Shown here one piece after another: positions 1 to 7,744 of a stretch of DNA of 42,230 bases. The position numbers and the translations under genes were made by a program. Source of the DNA: JBBRMY01 sp038230595 (GTDB taxonomy: Bacteria > Bacteroidota > Ignavibacteria > Tepidaquicellales > Tepidaquicellaceae); assembly GCA_038230595.1 (NCBI GenBank), contig JBBRMY010000008.1, positions 1 to 42,230 of the forward strand, given 5' to 3'. Position 1 is the stretch's first letter, and the number at the start of each line of letters is the position of its first letter. The notes beneath the pieces are model-generated. The model was given only the letters and a program-made list of their open reading frames with translations, was not told the origin of the DNA and searched no databases.

Positions 1-482
1 GAATATTCGTTTACATTATAAGCAACATGATCTAAAATAAAAAATTCAGCTTCAGGTCCAATAAAGCACATATCAGCTATACCTGTTGACTTCAGATAGT
101 TTATAGCTTTTTTAATTATGTATCTCGGATCAAAGTCATAAGATTTTTTTGTAAGCGGATCAGAGATATCACATATAAGACTCATTGTCGGAGTCTTAAT
201 GAATGGATCTATATTCGCAGTTGAAGGATCTGGGATCACAAGCATATCTGATTCATTGATCGCCTTCCATCCTCTGATCGATGAACCGTCAAAGCCAAAG
301 CCTTCAAAGAAGCTCTCTTCAGTTAATTTAGAAACAGGAACTGAAAAGTGCTGCCATTGTCCCGGCATATCAGTGAACCTGAAATCTATCATTTTAATGT
401 CTTTGTCTTTTAAAAGCTTGAAGACATTATTAATGTGCTTCAGTCTTTCTTTATGCTCTTCGTTTGAAAGTTTTTGTTCCAT
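1..482 (-). CDS. glnA: Glutamine synthetase type I, N-terminal part (runs off left edge)
   Basis: Glutamine synthetase makes glutamine from glutamate, ammonia and ATP in the cytoplasm and is the main entry point for ammonia nitrogen. Reading the minus strand from the ATG at 482 gives 160 residues before the window ends. The N-terminal beta-grasp domain is visible (about 25-100) with the family signature FGFDGSSIRGW at 62-72 and IPDPSTA at 83-89. The catalytic domain begins with GPEAEFF at 142-148, whose Glu residues belong to the metal-binding set. The C-terminal two thirds, including any adenylylation-site Tyr, lie outside. The gene starts 30 bp after an Lrp/AsnC regulator on the same strand, so the two are probably co-transcribed and the regulator may respond to amino acids. 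No clear Shine-Dalgarno sequence precedes the start. The family call is firm. Confidence 0.93.
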   Translation of the reverse strand, partial: MEQKLSNEEHKERLKHINNVFKLLKDKDIKMIDFRFTDMPGQWQHFSVPVSKLTEESFFEGFGFDGSSIRGWKAINESDMLVIPDPSTANIDPFIKTPTMSLICDISDPLTKKSYDFDPRYIIKKAINYLKSTGIADMCFIGPEAEFFILDHVAYNVNEY

Positions 483-512
483 AGTAAGAATTAAGTTTAG
501 ATTATGAAAATA

Positions 513-1010
513 TTATTTTATTTCAATGTTTGTTGTTTCTTTGTGGGAGCTGAGAACTATATTTGTTTTTGTTGATTTTACACCCTGCCATGATTGTATC
601 TTTGCAAGAAGCTTTTCAAGAGAACCGGTGTTCTCAGTTCGTATCTTTATCATGTGTGAGCCGTCGCCGGTTATAGAATGACATTCAAGTATTTCTTTTG
701 TGTTATTGCAATGCTCGATGAACTGACTATAATGTTTGGATGACTCGCTTACAATAAATATAAATGCAGTTATATCGTACTTCAACTTTTTTGCATTTAA
801 GATCGCAGTATATGAAGTAATATAACCGTGTGATTCAAGCCTGCCTATCCTGTCAATTGTTGAAGGAAGTGATAGCTTGATCTTATCGGCAAGCTCATTT
901 CTTTTTATATGGGCATTTAACTGAAGCTCGCTTAAGATCAGAAGGTCAATACTATCAAGTTTTATGTCTTCGCCGTTCTTCAGTTTCCTTATATAATTAG
1001 GTTGATCAAT
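513..1010 (-). CDS. Lrp/AsnC-family transcriptional regulator with a non-canonical start
   Basis: This is a feast/famine regulator of amino-acid metabolism: an N-terminal winged helix-turn-helix followed by a RAM ligand-binding domain that assembles oligomers and senses amino acids. Translation upstream of the TTG at 785 stays open and gives a complete HTH (LDSIDLLILSELQ, then NELADKIKLSLPSTIDRIGR), then the RAM domain from about MKYDITAF to the TAA at 513. No ATG, GTG or TTG occurs in frame between the upstream stop and the HTH. The candidate starts are ATT at 1010 (165 residues, the boundary used here) and ATA at 965 (150 residues, usual family length). A start at 785 would delete the DNA-binding domain. 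It lies directly upstream of glnA, 30 bp away. The family is certain; the start is not. Confidence 0.88.
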   Translation of the reverse strand: MDQPNYIRKLKNGEDIKLDSIDLLILSELQLNAHIKRNELADKIKLSLPSTIDRIGRLESHGYITSYTAILNAKKLKYDITAFIFIVSESSKHYSQFIEHCNNTKEILECHSITGDGSHMIKIRTENTGSLEKLLAKIQSWQGVKSTKTNIVLSSHKETTNIEIK

Positions 1011-1023
1011 CGGTTTGCCTTAT

Positions 1024-1052
1024 AAAATAAGGAGAATATTGAAATGTGTCAA
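1024..1052 (-). promoter_or_regulatory. Candidate sigma70-type promoter for the Lrp-glnA unit
   Basis: On the minus strand TTGACA (1052-1047) is followed by a 17-nt spacer and TATTTT (1029-1024). This is a near-consensus -35/-10 pair directly upstream of the Lrp gene. Transcription would start near 1017, leaving almost no leader if ATT at 1010 is used. Predicted from sequence match only. Confidence 0.4.
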
Positions 1053-1147
1053 GTTAAATTCGGTTTCTGCATATTAGATTTGATTTTTAAATGAATTGAT
1101 AAAATTTGCTCTTATATGAATATTTTATAAAAATCCATAAAGAGTCT

Positions 1148-1501
1148 ATGAAGAATGCACATATAGTTTTATTAATTAATGCGCTTGTTTTGATAATTGT
1201 CGGAATTTTAAGTTATATGACAACAAATGTAAGAAGCGCAACTGCTCTGATAGCCCCTGCGGTTGGTATCATTATGCTTTTGTTTGTCGGATCAGTAAAG
1301 AAAGGCAGCAGAAGTGCAGCTCATGCTGCTGTTGTTTTGACATTATTAATTACTTTGGCTCTGATTGTACCTATTATCAGAACAGGAAGCATCTATGCAA
1401 TTATAATGATGATCGTAAGCTTATTTGCAGTAATATATTATGTAATGGGATTTATAAATCGTAAAAAAGAATTAAGAATTAATTCCATAGATCAACCTTA
1501 A
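1148..1501 (+). CDS. Small four-helix integral membrane protein
   Basis: A protein of 117 residues, almost entirely hydrophobic, with four predicted transmembrane segments (about 4-22, 30-47, 58-75 and 80-100) and a short basic tail that ends RKKELRINSIDQP. The pattern of small residues in IAPAVGIIMLLFVG is reminiscent of TMEM14-like small membrane proteins, but this is only resemblance and no function can be assigned. I chose the ATG at 1148, giving MKNAHIVLLIN, because AAAGAG sits just upstream and the first helix then begins at once; an upstream TTG at 1106 would add 14 polar residues. It stands alone between the divergent Lrp gene and the ABC membrane-domain gene 70 bp downstream, with which it may be co-transcribed. 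Confidence 0.7.
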   Translation: MKNAHIVLLINALVLIIVGILSYMTTNVRSATALIAPAVGIIMLLFVGSVKKGSRSAAHAAVVLTLLITLALIVPIIRTGSIYAIIMMIVSLFAVIYYVMGFINRKKELRINSIDQP

Positions 1502-1571
1502 ATAATCCTCTATTTATACTTTTTACCTTTAACAATATCTGTAACTATCCCTTTTTATTCTTATTTGCATT

Positions 1572-2432
1572 ATGCATTTAACAGATGTTATAAAAAAATT
1601 TCGTAAAGGTATTATTCTTGCAGTTTCTCTGGTAATGATAGAGAACATAGCCTGGATAATTGAGCCTTATCTTCTTGGTGTTGTTATAGATTCGCTTATT
1701 GATAAGGAATTTATTGATCCTGCAACATCCACATTCGGTCCATTGATTGCCTGGGTGGGTCTCTTTTTAATCAACTCCGGAGTTGGTTCACTTCGCCGCG
1801 TACTTGATACAAAAATATTTCTGGGAATGTTCACAAAGATAGCAACTTTCGTTGCAGAAAATTCTCTGGAAAAAGGCTTATCTGTTTCTAAAACATCTGC
1901 GCGAGCTGAGCTTTCATTTCAGTATATAACTTTTCTTCAGTTCAGAATGCCTGAGATAGTCGATCATACTATATCTATCTTTGGTGCTATCATTGCAATG
2001 TATCTTTTTGACTGGAGGATCTCGCTTATATGCCTGGCTATAATTATACCTCTTTATATTATCAATAAGTTTTATGTTAAGCGAGTACGGGTCTTACAAA
2101 AAGAATATCATGATCAGTATGAAGATGTAGTTGATGTAATTTCAAAGCAGGATCCGGAACAGGTAAGAGAATATTATACCCAGCTTTCAAAGCCACAGAT
2201 AAAGATCTCGAATCTCGGTGCATTGAATTTCGGAGTAATGCGTTTTTTTCTACTCCTGATTTTTCTCGCAGTTCTTTTTATCTCTATCGATCTTGATGGA
2301 TTCAGCGCCGGTGAGCTCTTTTCAATTGTTGCATACCTATGGACATTCGTCACAGCAGCTGAGAATATTCCCGAGCTTCTTGAAAGCTATACCTCCTTGC
2401 AGGATATTTCCGCCCGCCTTAAAAAAGATTAA
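1572..2432 (+). CDS. ABC transporter six-helix transmembrane domain protein lacking an ATPase domain
   Basis: A 286-residue membrane protein with the layout of an ABC exporter transmembrane domain. Six helices are predicted, starting with ILAVSLVMIENIAWIIEPYL, and between them lie the long polar extensions typical of exporters (for example RVRVLQKEYHDQYEDVVDVI). The protein ends at SARLKKD, where a full exporter would continue into its nucleotide-binding domain; no Walker A, signature or Walker B motif follows, and the next gene is convergent only 4 bp away. The family with this architecture is the stand-alone ABC six-transmembrane domain group (ABC_membrane_3 type). The substrate is unknown, and it may be a non-transporting or separately powered membrane protein. 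The domain call is good; the role is unknown. Confidence 0.75.
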   Translation: MHLTDVIKKFRKGIILAVSLVMIENIAWIIEPYLLGVVIDSLIDKEFIDPATSTFGPLIAWVGLFLINSGVGSLRRVLDTKIFLGMFTKIATFVAENSLEKGLSVSKTSARAELSFQYITFLQFRMPEIVDHTISIFGAIIAMYLFDWRISLICLAIIIPLYIINKFYVKRVRVLQKEYHDQYEDVVDVISKQDPEQVREYYTQLSKPQIKISNLGALNFGVMRFFLLLIFLAVLFISIDLDGFSAGELFSIVAYLWTFVTAAENIPELLESYTSLQDISARLKKD

Positions 2433-2436
2433 CAAT

Positions 2437-3930
2437 TTATATTCTCTGTCTTTTTATCTTTTTTCCATCTTTCATCTTTTCAAATATTTCTTCAAACCAT
2501 TCGTAAAAAATAATATTCTCTTTTCCCATTATCTCTTTAAGGATAAGATAAACTCCTGTTTCATCATTTTTCTCCGATCTCTTAAACATCTTTTCGAGAT
2601 AATTCAGGAAGACTCTGTATTTATTTTTTCTGTCTTTGTGAATATCGCTGTCATAGTTGATCATTCTTCTCACTGAATTTATCTTGTCGATACCTTTAAG
2701 TGAATTATTTTCTTCAAAATATATTTTCAGTCTTAAAAAGTTTACGTCCAGTGAAAGAAGCTTATCGCCTGTAATTATTTTATTCAGAAAAATTTCAGCT
2801 TCAGAATAATTTTCGGAATGAAAGCTATAATATGCATTTGCAAGGAATTTGTAATCATTCCTTGTTTCAGGTCGAAGATAATTTGCGAAACTGATAAGCT
2901 CACCAATCCTTTCAGTTTCTTTAAGTTCAGAAAGCATCATTAAAAGATTCCTGAAGGAAATATTTTTAAGGTAGTTAGTTTCTTCATTTGCAAAAAGCTT
3001 TCCATTAAGGATAAGAAATTCCATTTCAATATATTCCTTAAGGAATTCCTTTCTTGTGTCAGGTGAATATACTTTTTTTAAACAGTAAGACTTTAGATAG
3101 TTGATCTGATTATCCAGCTTGATATTTGTGAACTTATCAAAATTCTCCATGAGAAGATTTTTATTCTGATAATACTTACTTGTGTCTTCCTGCCTGGAAA
3201 GCATATCCATCATGGAAAAATGCAGTTGAATATTGAAATCAAAAGGATTAACGTCCTTTATATAGCCATAAAGCTTTGGAATAATCTTATCTTCCTGGAT
3301 CCTTTTATACAGATCATCTTCTCCTATATTATAAGTATGCGATTCATTAGAGTTTATGAGCTGAAGGGTTAAATATTCAGATACAACAATGTTGATAAGG
3401 TATGTGAGATATAAATTATACTCATCCTTTATCTCCTTCATTGTTTTGTTTTCAGTGCCAAATGCATTTCTTGAATTTATTCTTGCTTCCTGAAGCGCAA
3501 AAAATAAATTCAGAATATTGTGATCAAATTTTTCTTCCTTTAGCTTTGATTCTATTTTGATGAATAGCTTATCAAATTGCTTTTTTAAGCCCCGTTTGCT
3601 GTATTCATTTAATAATTTAATATTAATATGAATTTCATTTTTATCAAGAACACTTTTCTTAATAAATTTTATTATGAGGTTTGAAAGAAGATGGTAATAT
3701 TCATTCAGCAGGAGATTGTTATACTTTTCGCCGGGTATAAGTACAGAGAAGACTTTTTCCTTCGAATATTCAGATAAAGAAAAAACCGGATAAAATTTTA
3801 TAAGAATTGAAAATAATTTTGAAACTGTAGGACTGCTATTATATGCCGGCTGAACTAAGAATTTCCTGAGATCTTCAATTTCTTTCTCGGAAAGTGTTTT
3901 TATTAATTCTATTAATTGTGGATCTTTCAA
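2437..3930 (-). CDS. Hypothetical long alpha-helical protein (TPR-like), unknown function
   Basis: I do not recognise a named function. The 497-residue product has no signal peptide and is predicted almost wholly helical and charged. It opens with MKDPQLIELIKTLSEKEIEDLRKFL followed by a segment containing PAYNSSPTVSKLF and VFSVLIPGEKYN. From memory, this N-terminal pattern (a leucine-rich helix pair, a short P-Y-N segment, then K.F..L.PG..Y) recurs in uncharacterised proteins of Bacteroidota relatives. The central and C-terminal parts look like irregular helical repeats (for example ANAYYSFHSENYSEAEIFLN), resembling TPR solenoids. It is monocistronic and convergent with the ABC membrane-domain gene. 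A scaffold role is a guess. It is clearly a real gene, as its long frame uses the same AT-rich codons as its neighbours. Confidence 0.75.
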   Translation of the reverse strand: MKDPQLIELIKTLSEKEIEDLRKFLVQPAYNSSPTVSKLFSILIKFYPVFSLSEYSKEKVFSVLIPGEKYNNLLLNEYYHLLSNLIIKFIKKSVLDKNEIHINIKLLNEYSKRGLKKQFDKLFIKIESKLKEEKFDHNILNLFFALQEARINSRNAFGTENKTMKEIKDEYNLYLTYLINIVVSEYLTLQLINSNESHTYNIGEDDLYKRIQEDKIIPKLYGYIKDVNPFDFNIQLHFSMMDMLSRQEDTSKYYQNKNLLMENFDKFTNIKLDNQINYLKSYCLKKVYSPDTRKEFLKEYIEMEFLILNGKLFANEETNYLKNISFRNLLMMLSELKETERIGELISFANYLRPETRNDYKFLANAYYSFHSENYSEAEIFLNKIITGDKLLSLDVNFLRLKIYFEENNSLKGIDKINSVRRMINYDSDIHKDRKNKYRVFLNYLEKMFKRSEKNDETGVYLILKEIMGKENIIFYEWFEEIFEKMKDGKKIKRQRI

Positions 3931-4249
3931 TTAGTGATTTATAGCAGTTTAATTAATTTCCTTTACTTAAGTATAAGAATAAAACTCCTGATTATAAATT
4001 GATTTACTAGTGAAAAACCTGTAAAAATCCAATTTTATTCCTAAAATAGGTAAATAACGCCTAAAATTTATAAATCTTAAAAGGCATAAATATTGCAATA
4101 ATACTAACTCAGAGAATATTTTTACGTAATTTTGCTACTTAAAACTACTTAATCTTTGATTCATGATTTATAATTAATGTATTTATTCTTTAAGTTAAAA
4201 TTGAAATTTATATTAGTTTGAATCAATTAATGAATTAAAAATAATAATT
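3931..4249. other. AT-rich intergenic region between divergent genes
   Basis: This 319-bp stretch holds no credible gene. It separates the divergent genes at 3930 and 4250 and should carry promoters for both. The octamer CCTAAAAT occurs twice (near 4040 and 4069). TAATTTTG at 4127-4134 fits the Bacteroidota -7 pattern TAnnTTTG, but no TTTG or TTG sits at the usual distance upstream, so no promoter is called. Confidence 0.5.
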
Positions 4250-5914
4250 ATGAAAACGATTAGTCAGATTTCCCTTGTAGTAATTCTCTCCATAATATCC
4301 TTTGGTGTTAATGCGTCAATAATTCGGGGAAATATTTATCATTCTTCCACTGTTTCTGAGAAAGCTGTCATTCAGCAGGTTGGTTTGTCACCAAATAATA
4401 TTTCAACATTCTTTTATAACTCCGGATTATTTAATGCGGATCTGAGATTTGCAAACGCTGCCGGCTTTGAATGGCCTAAAGGATCAGGAAAGTTTGCTTG
4501 CTTTAGTTCAGGCTTGACTATTATGACTAAAATCGATGGAGTTTTAAAAGCCGCTGCGTGCTTATACCGCGGGGAATATTCGTCAGGATATATAAATAAT
4601 TCATCAGGCACTCCTGTTGCTATAACAAACTCTGATTTCAAAATTTATAAAGTTAGTGTTGGTGATAATGCCGGAAATAATCCTGATTATGCAAACTGGT
4701 ATAAAATGGTTCCCTATGGCGCACCTTATGAAGATGTAAATCATAACGGAGTTTATGATAATGGGATCGATAAGCCCGGTATTGTTAATGCTGCTTCAAC
4801 TTTATTTGCTTGTCTTACCGATGGCTTTCCCGAATCTCATTCACCTGTTGAAGGATTTGGAGGCGGAACAGAGCCGATTTTCTGTGAAGTACATTTTACA
4901 GCATGGGCGTATAACAGTACAGGTTTAGAGGATGTACAATTCATGAAATGGATTATTCTTAATAAGAGTAATAAGTCATGGGATTCAACGTATTTTGGAT
5001 TAGTTGCAGACCCTGATCTTGGTAATGCAGCAGATGATTATATTGGCTGTGATACTATAAGAGATATGGGTTATTGCTATAATGCAAGTAACTCTGATAA
5101 TTCTTATGGAGTAAATCCTCCGGCTTTTGGTATAGCTTTTTTAAATAGTCCTGTCAACAGAAATGTAACTCCACCGGTAACTTTAGGAATGACGGCATTT
5201 GATTATTTTAATGGAAACAATATTCCTGTATGTGAAGGTAGTCCTCATGATATATCAGGAGCATATAATTACTTAAAAGGAATTAAGTTAGATGGTGCAA
5301 GCTGGATAGACCCTATAACAGGCCAATACACAAAATTCTGTTACCCAGGTGATCCTGAAACTAATACAGGCTGGACGGAATTTTCAGGCTCTATACAAAA
5401 TTGTAACACTTCAGTTTCTTCAGCTGTTTCTCCGAATATTCCGGGAGACAGGCGATATGTTTTATCTTCAGGTGCAGATAACTTTAAAATTCTTCCTAAT
5501 GAAACTCAGAATATAGTTGCCGCTCAAATGATCGCAAGAGGAACGAGCAATTTGAATTCTGTTACGAAGCTGAAGCAGCTAAGTACTTTAGTTCAGGCAT
5601 TTTATGCTGCAAATGTTGGTGTAAATAATATTAGCACTGTTGTTCCGGCTTCATTTATATTGTATCAGAATTATCCGAACCCGTTTAATCCTACAACGAA
5701 CATTAAATTCGATATGATCAGAAATAGTTTTATCACTTTGAAGATTTACGATGTTTCAGGAAAAGAAATTGCGACATTAATTAACAATGAATTTATTCCT
5801 GCTGGGACAAATGAAATTAATTTCAATGCTGCGAATCTTGCCAGCGGAATATACTATTATACTTTAAGAGCCGGAACATTCTCTGACACAAAGCGAATGA
5901 TATTGTTGAAATAA
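4250..5914 (+). CDS. Secreted protein with type IX sorting domain, tandem paralog 1
   Basis: A 554-residue exported protein. A signal peptide (about 1-22, ending VNASI) is followed by a body of about 430 residues shared with the next two genes: a QQV.L..NNISTFF segment near the start, then NPDYANWYKMVPYGAP, and a loop DVNHNGVYDNGIDKPGI whose D-x-N-x-N-G spacing suggests calcium binding. The last 85 residues are a type IX secretion C-terminal domain (NYPNPFNPTTNIKFD, then LKIYDVSGKEIATLI, then LASGIYYYTLRAG, ending KRMILLK), which targets proteins through the outer membrane to the surface or medium. The body contains several Cys residues (for example CETIRD-type turns around GCDTIRD) and no recognisable enzyme motif. 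Function is unknown; it may be adhesive or structural. The first gene of a three-paralog run, it has the long AT-rich upstream region. Confidence 0.88.
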   Translation: MKTISQISLVVILSIISFGVNASIIRGNIYHSSTVSEKAVIQQVGLSPNNISTFFYNSGLFNADLRFANAAGFEWPKGSGKFACFSSGLTIMTKIDGVLKAAACLYRGEYSSGYINNSSGTPVAITNSDFKIYKVSVGDNAGNNPDYANWYKMVPYGAPYEDVNHNGVYDNGIDKPGIVNAASTLFACLTDGFPESHSPVEGFGGGTEPIFCEVHFTAWAYNSTGLEDVQFMKWIILNKSNKSWDSTYFGLVADPDLGNAADDYIGCDTIRDMGYCYNASNSDNSYGVNPPAFGIAFLNSPVNRNVTPPVTLGMTAFDYFNGNNIPVCEGSPHDISGAYNYLKGIKLDGASWIDPITGQYTKFCYPGDPETNTGWTEFSGSIQNCNTSVSSAVSPNIPGDRRYVLSSGADNFKILPNETQNIVAAQMIARGTSNLNSVTKLKQLSTLVQAFYAANVGVNNISTVVPASFILYQNYPNPFNPTTNIKFDMIRNSFITLKIYDVSGKEIATLINNEFIPAGTNEINFNAANLASGIYYYTLRAGTFSDTKRMILLK

Positions 5915-5946
5915 TTAACAAAATCATTGTATTTTCTGCTGTTTAC

Positions 5947-5975
5947 TTGACATTATAGACAATTTATATTATGTT
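5947..5975 (+). promoter_or_regulatory. Candidate promoter between cargo paralogs 1 and 2
   Basis: TTGACA at 5947-5952, a 17-nt spacer and TATGTT at 5970-5975 lie 54 bp before the start of the second paralog. This would let paralogs 2 and 3 be transcribed without the first. Sequence match only; in an AT-rich region chance matches are common. Confidence 0.3.
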
Positions 5976-6028
5976 AAATAATAGTATTTGTTAAAACAGT
6001 TTTTCAGCTTTAATCTAAAAAGTTTGTT

Positions 6029-7732
6029 TTGAAAAAGTACAATTATATTTTAATCTTTTTCCTGATCATTACTAATGTTTATGCAAGACCAATTTCCAAT
6101 GTAAACGGAAATTGGAGTTATGGAAAAGATTTGGGGAATAATTTAAAACATTCATTTATAATCCAGCAAGTATCATTATCCTCTAATAATGTTTCCACGT
6201 TTTTTTCTAGTAGGGGTATAATTAATCGTGACTTTAGTAATAATAGTTCTCCTGGATTTCAATGGTTAAATGGGTCCGGAAAGTTTGCATGTTTTGCAAC
6301 AGGCATGTGTATTGCAACTAAAATTAATGGGATATTAACTGAAGCTTCAGCTTCATATTCAGGAGAATTTCTGCCCGGCTATATTGATAATACCACTGGA
6401 ATACCCAATGTTATTAAAAATAGTGATTTCAAAGTTTATAAAGTTAACTCAACAGATAGTGCCGGCAATAATCCGGATTATGCAAATTGGTATAAAATGG
6501 TTCCGTTCGGTGCTCCATTTAATGATATTAATAATAATGGAATTTATGATAATGGGATCGACAAGCCCGGGATTAAAAATGCAGCGGCAACCGTTTTTGT
6601 TTGCTTAACAGATGGATTTCCTTCCAACCATTTTGTTACTGAAGGTTTTGGCGGTGGTACTGCACCTGTCTTTAGTGAAGTACGTATTACTGCATGGGAT
6701 TATACCGGTAGTGGTATGCAGGATGTAGAATTTGTAAAATGGGAAATTATAAATAAAAATATAGTTTCCTGGGATTCTACATATTTCGGAATTGTTGCAG
6801 ATCCGGATTTAGGTGATGCCACAGATGATTATATTGGATGCGATTCATTACTTAATTTAGGATTTTGTTATAATGGTGATAATAATGATGGCTCAGGAAG
6901 TGGAAATTCATATGGCACAAATCCGCCTGCATTTGGGATCGATATTTTGAAAGGACCCATAATTAAAAATATTTCTCCAAATGTTTCATTGTATATGACA
7001 ATATTTGATCATTATACTCATAACAGTCCGGTTGTGTGTGAAAGACAGCCAAATCCTTATGCTCAGGGAGCTTATAATTATTTAAGAGGATTTAAAGAGG
7101 ATGGTACTCCATGGGTAAATCCCTTGAATATGCAAACTACAAAAATTTGTTATTCGGGAGATCCCGAATCTGGAACCGGTTGGACTGAATTCAGAGGTCA
7201 TGTAGAAAATTGCGATGGAAGCTTAACGGGTACAATTGTACCTGTTAATTATGTTGGTGACAGACATTCTATGATGTCATCCGGTTCCGATAGATTAACT
7301 GTTCAACCGAACGATACTCAGACTGTTGTCATTGCTCAAATGATGGCTAGAGGATCTAGTAATTTAAACTCTGTAACAAAATTAAAGCAATTAGATGCTA
7401 CAGTTCAGACTTTTTACGATAATGGAATGATTGTAAGTGTTTTAAATACAAATTCAGAAATTCCTGCTTCATTTTCCTTATTTCAGAATTACCCGAACCC
7501 TTTCAATCCTTCAACGAATATAAAATTCGATTTGGTCAGAAATGGTTTTGTAACATTGAAAATTTATGATGTTTCCGGAAAAGAAATTGCGACATTAATT
7601 AACAATGAATATATTTCTGTTGGGACAAACGAAGTTAATTTCAATGCAGCGAATCTTGCCAGCGGAATATACTTTTATACTTTGACAGCAGGAACATTTA
7701 CCGATACAAAAAGGATGGTATTGATAAAATAA
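6029..7732 (+). CDS. Secreted protein with type IX sorting domain, tandem paralog 2
   Basis: A 567-residue paralog of the gene before it. It starts with TTG at 6029 (MKKYNYILIFFLIITNVYA), which gives a complete signal peptide; no ATG is suitably placed. After cleavage it begins RPISNVNGNWSYGKD, a stretch shared with paralog 3 but not with paralog 1. The body keeps NPDYANWYKMVPFGAP, the calcium-loop-like DINNNGIYDNGIDKPGI, and DYIGCDSLLNLGFCYNGDN. The C-terminal type IX domain reads NYPNPFNPSTNIKFD through LASGIYFYTLTAG to KRMVLIK. The next paralog follows after 12 bp, so 2 and 3 almost certainly share an mRNA. Function is unknown; the conserved body without catalytic motifs is compatible with a surface or matrix protein. 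The export call is strong and the biochemical role is open. Confidence 0.88.
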   Translation: MKKYNYILIFFLIITNVYARPISNVNGNWSYGKDLGNNLKHSFIIQQVSLSSNNVSTFFSSRGIINRDFSNNSSPGFQWLNGSGKFACFATGMCIATKINGILTEASASYSGEFLPGYIDNTTGIPNVIKNSDFKVYKVNSTDSAGNNPDYANWYKMVPFGAPFNDINNNGIYDNGIDKPGIKNAAATVFVCLTDGFPSNHFVTEGFGGGTAPVFSEVRITAWDYTGSGMQDVEFVKWEIINKNIVSWDSTYFGIVADPDLGDATDDYIGCDSLLNLGFCYNGDNNDGSGSGNSYGTNPPAFGIDILKGPIIKNISPNVSLYMTIFDHYTHNSPVVCERQPNPYAQGAYNYLRGFKEDGTPWVNPLNMQTTKICYSGDPESGTGWTEFRGHVENCDGSLTGTIVPVNYVGDRHSMMSSGSDRLTVQPNDTQTVVIAQMMARGSSNLNSVTKLKQLDATVQTFYDNGMIVSVLNTNSEIPASFSLFQNYPNPFNPSTNIKFDLVRNGFVTLKIYDVSGKEIATLINNEYISVGTNEVNFNAANLASGIYFYTLTAGTFTDTKRMVLIK

Positions 7733-7744
7733 AAATGAATAGCT

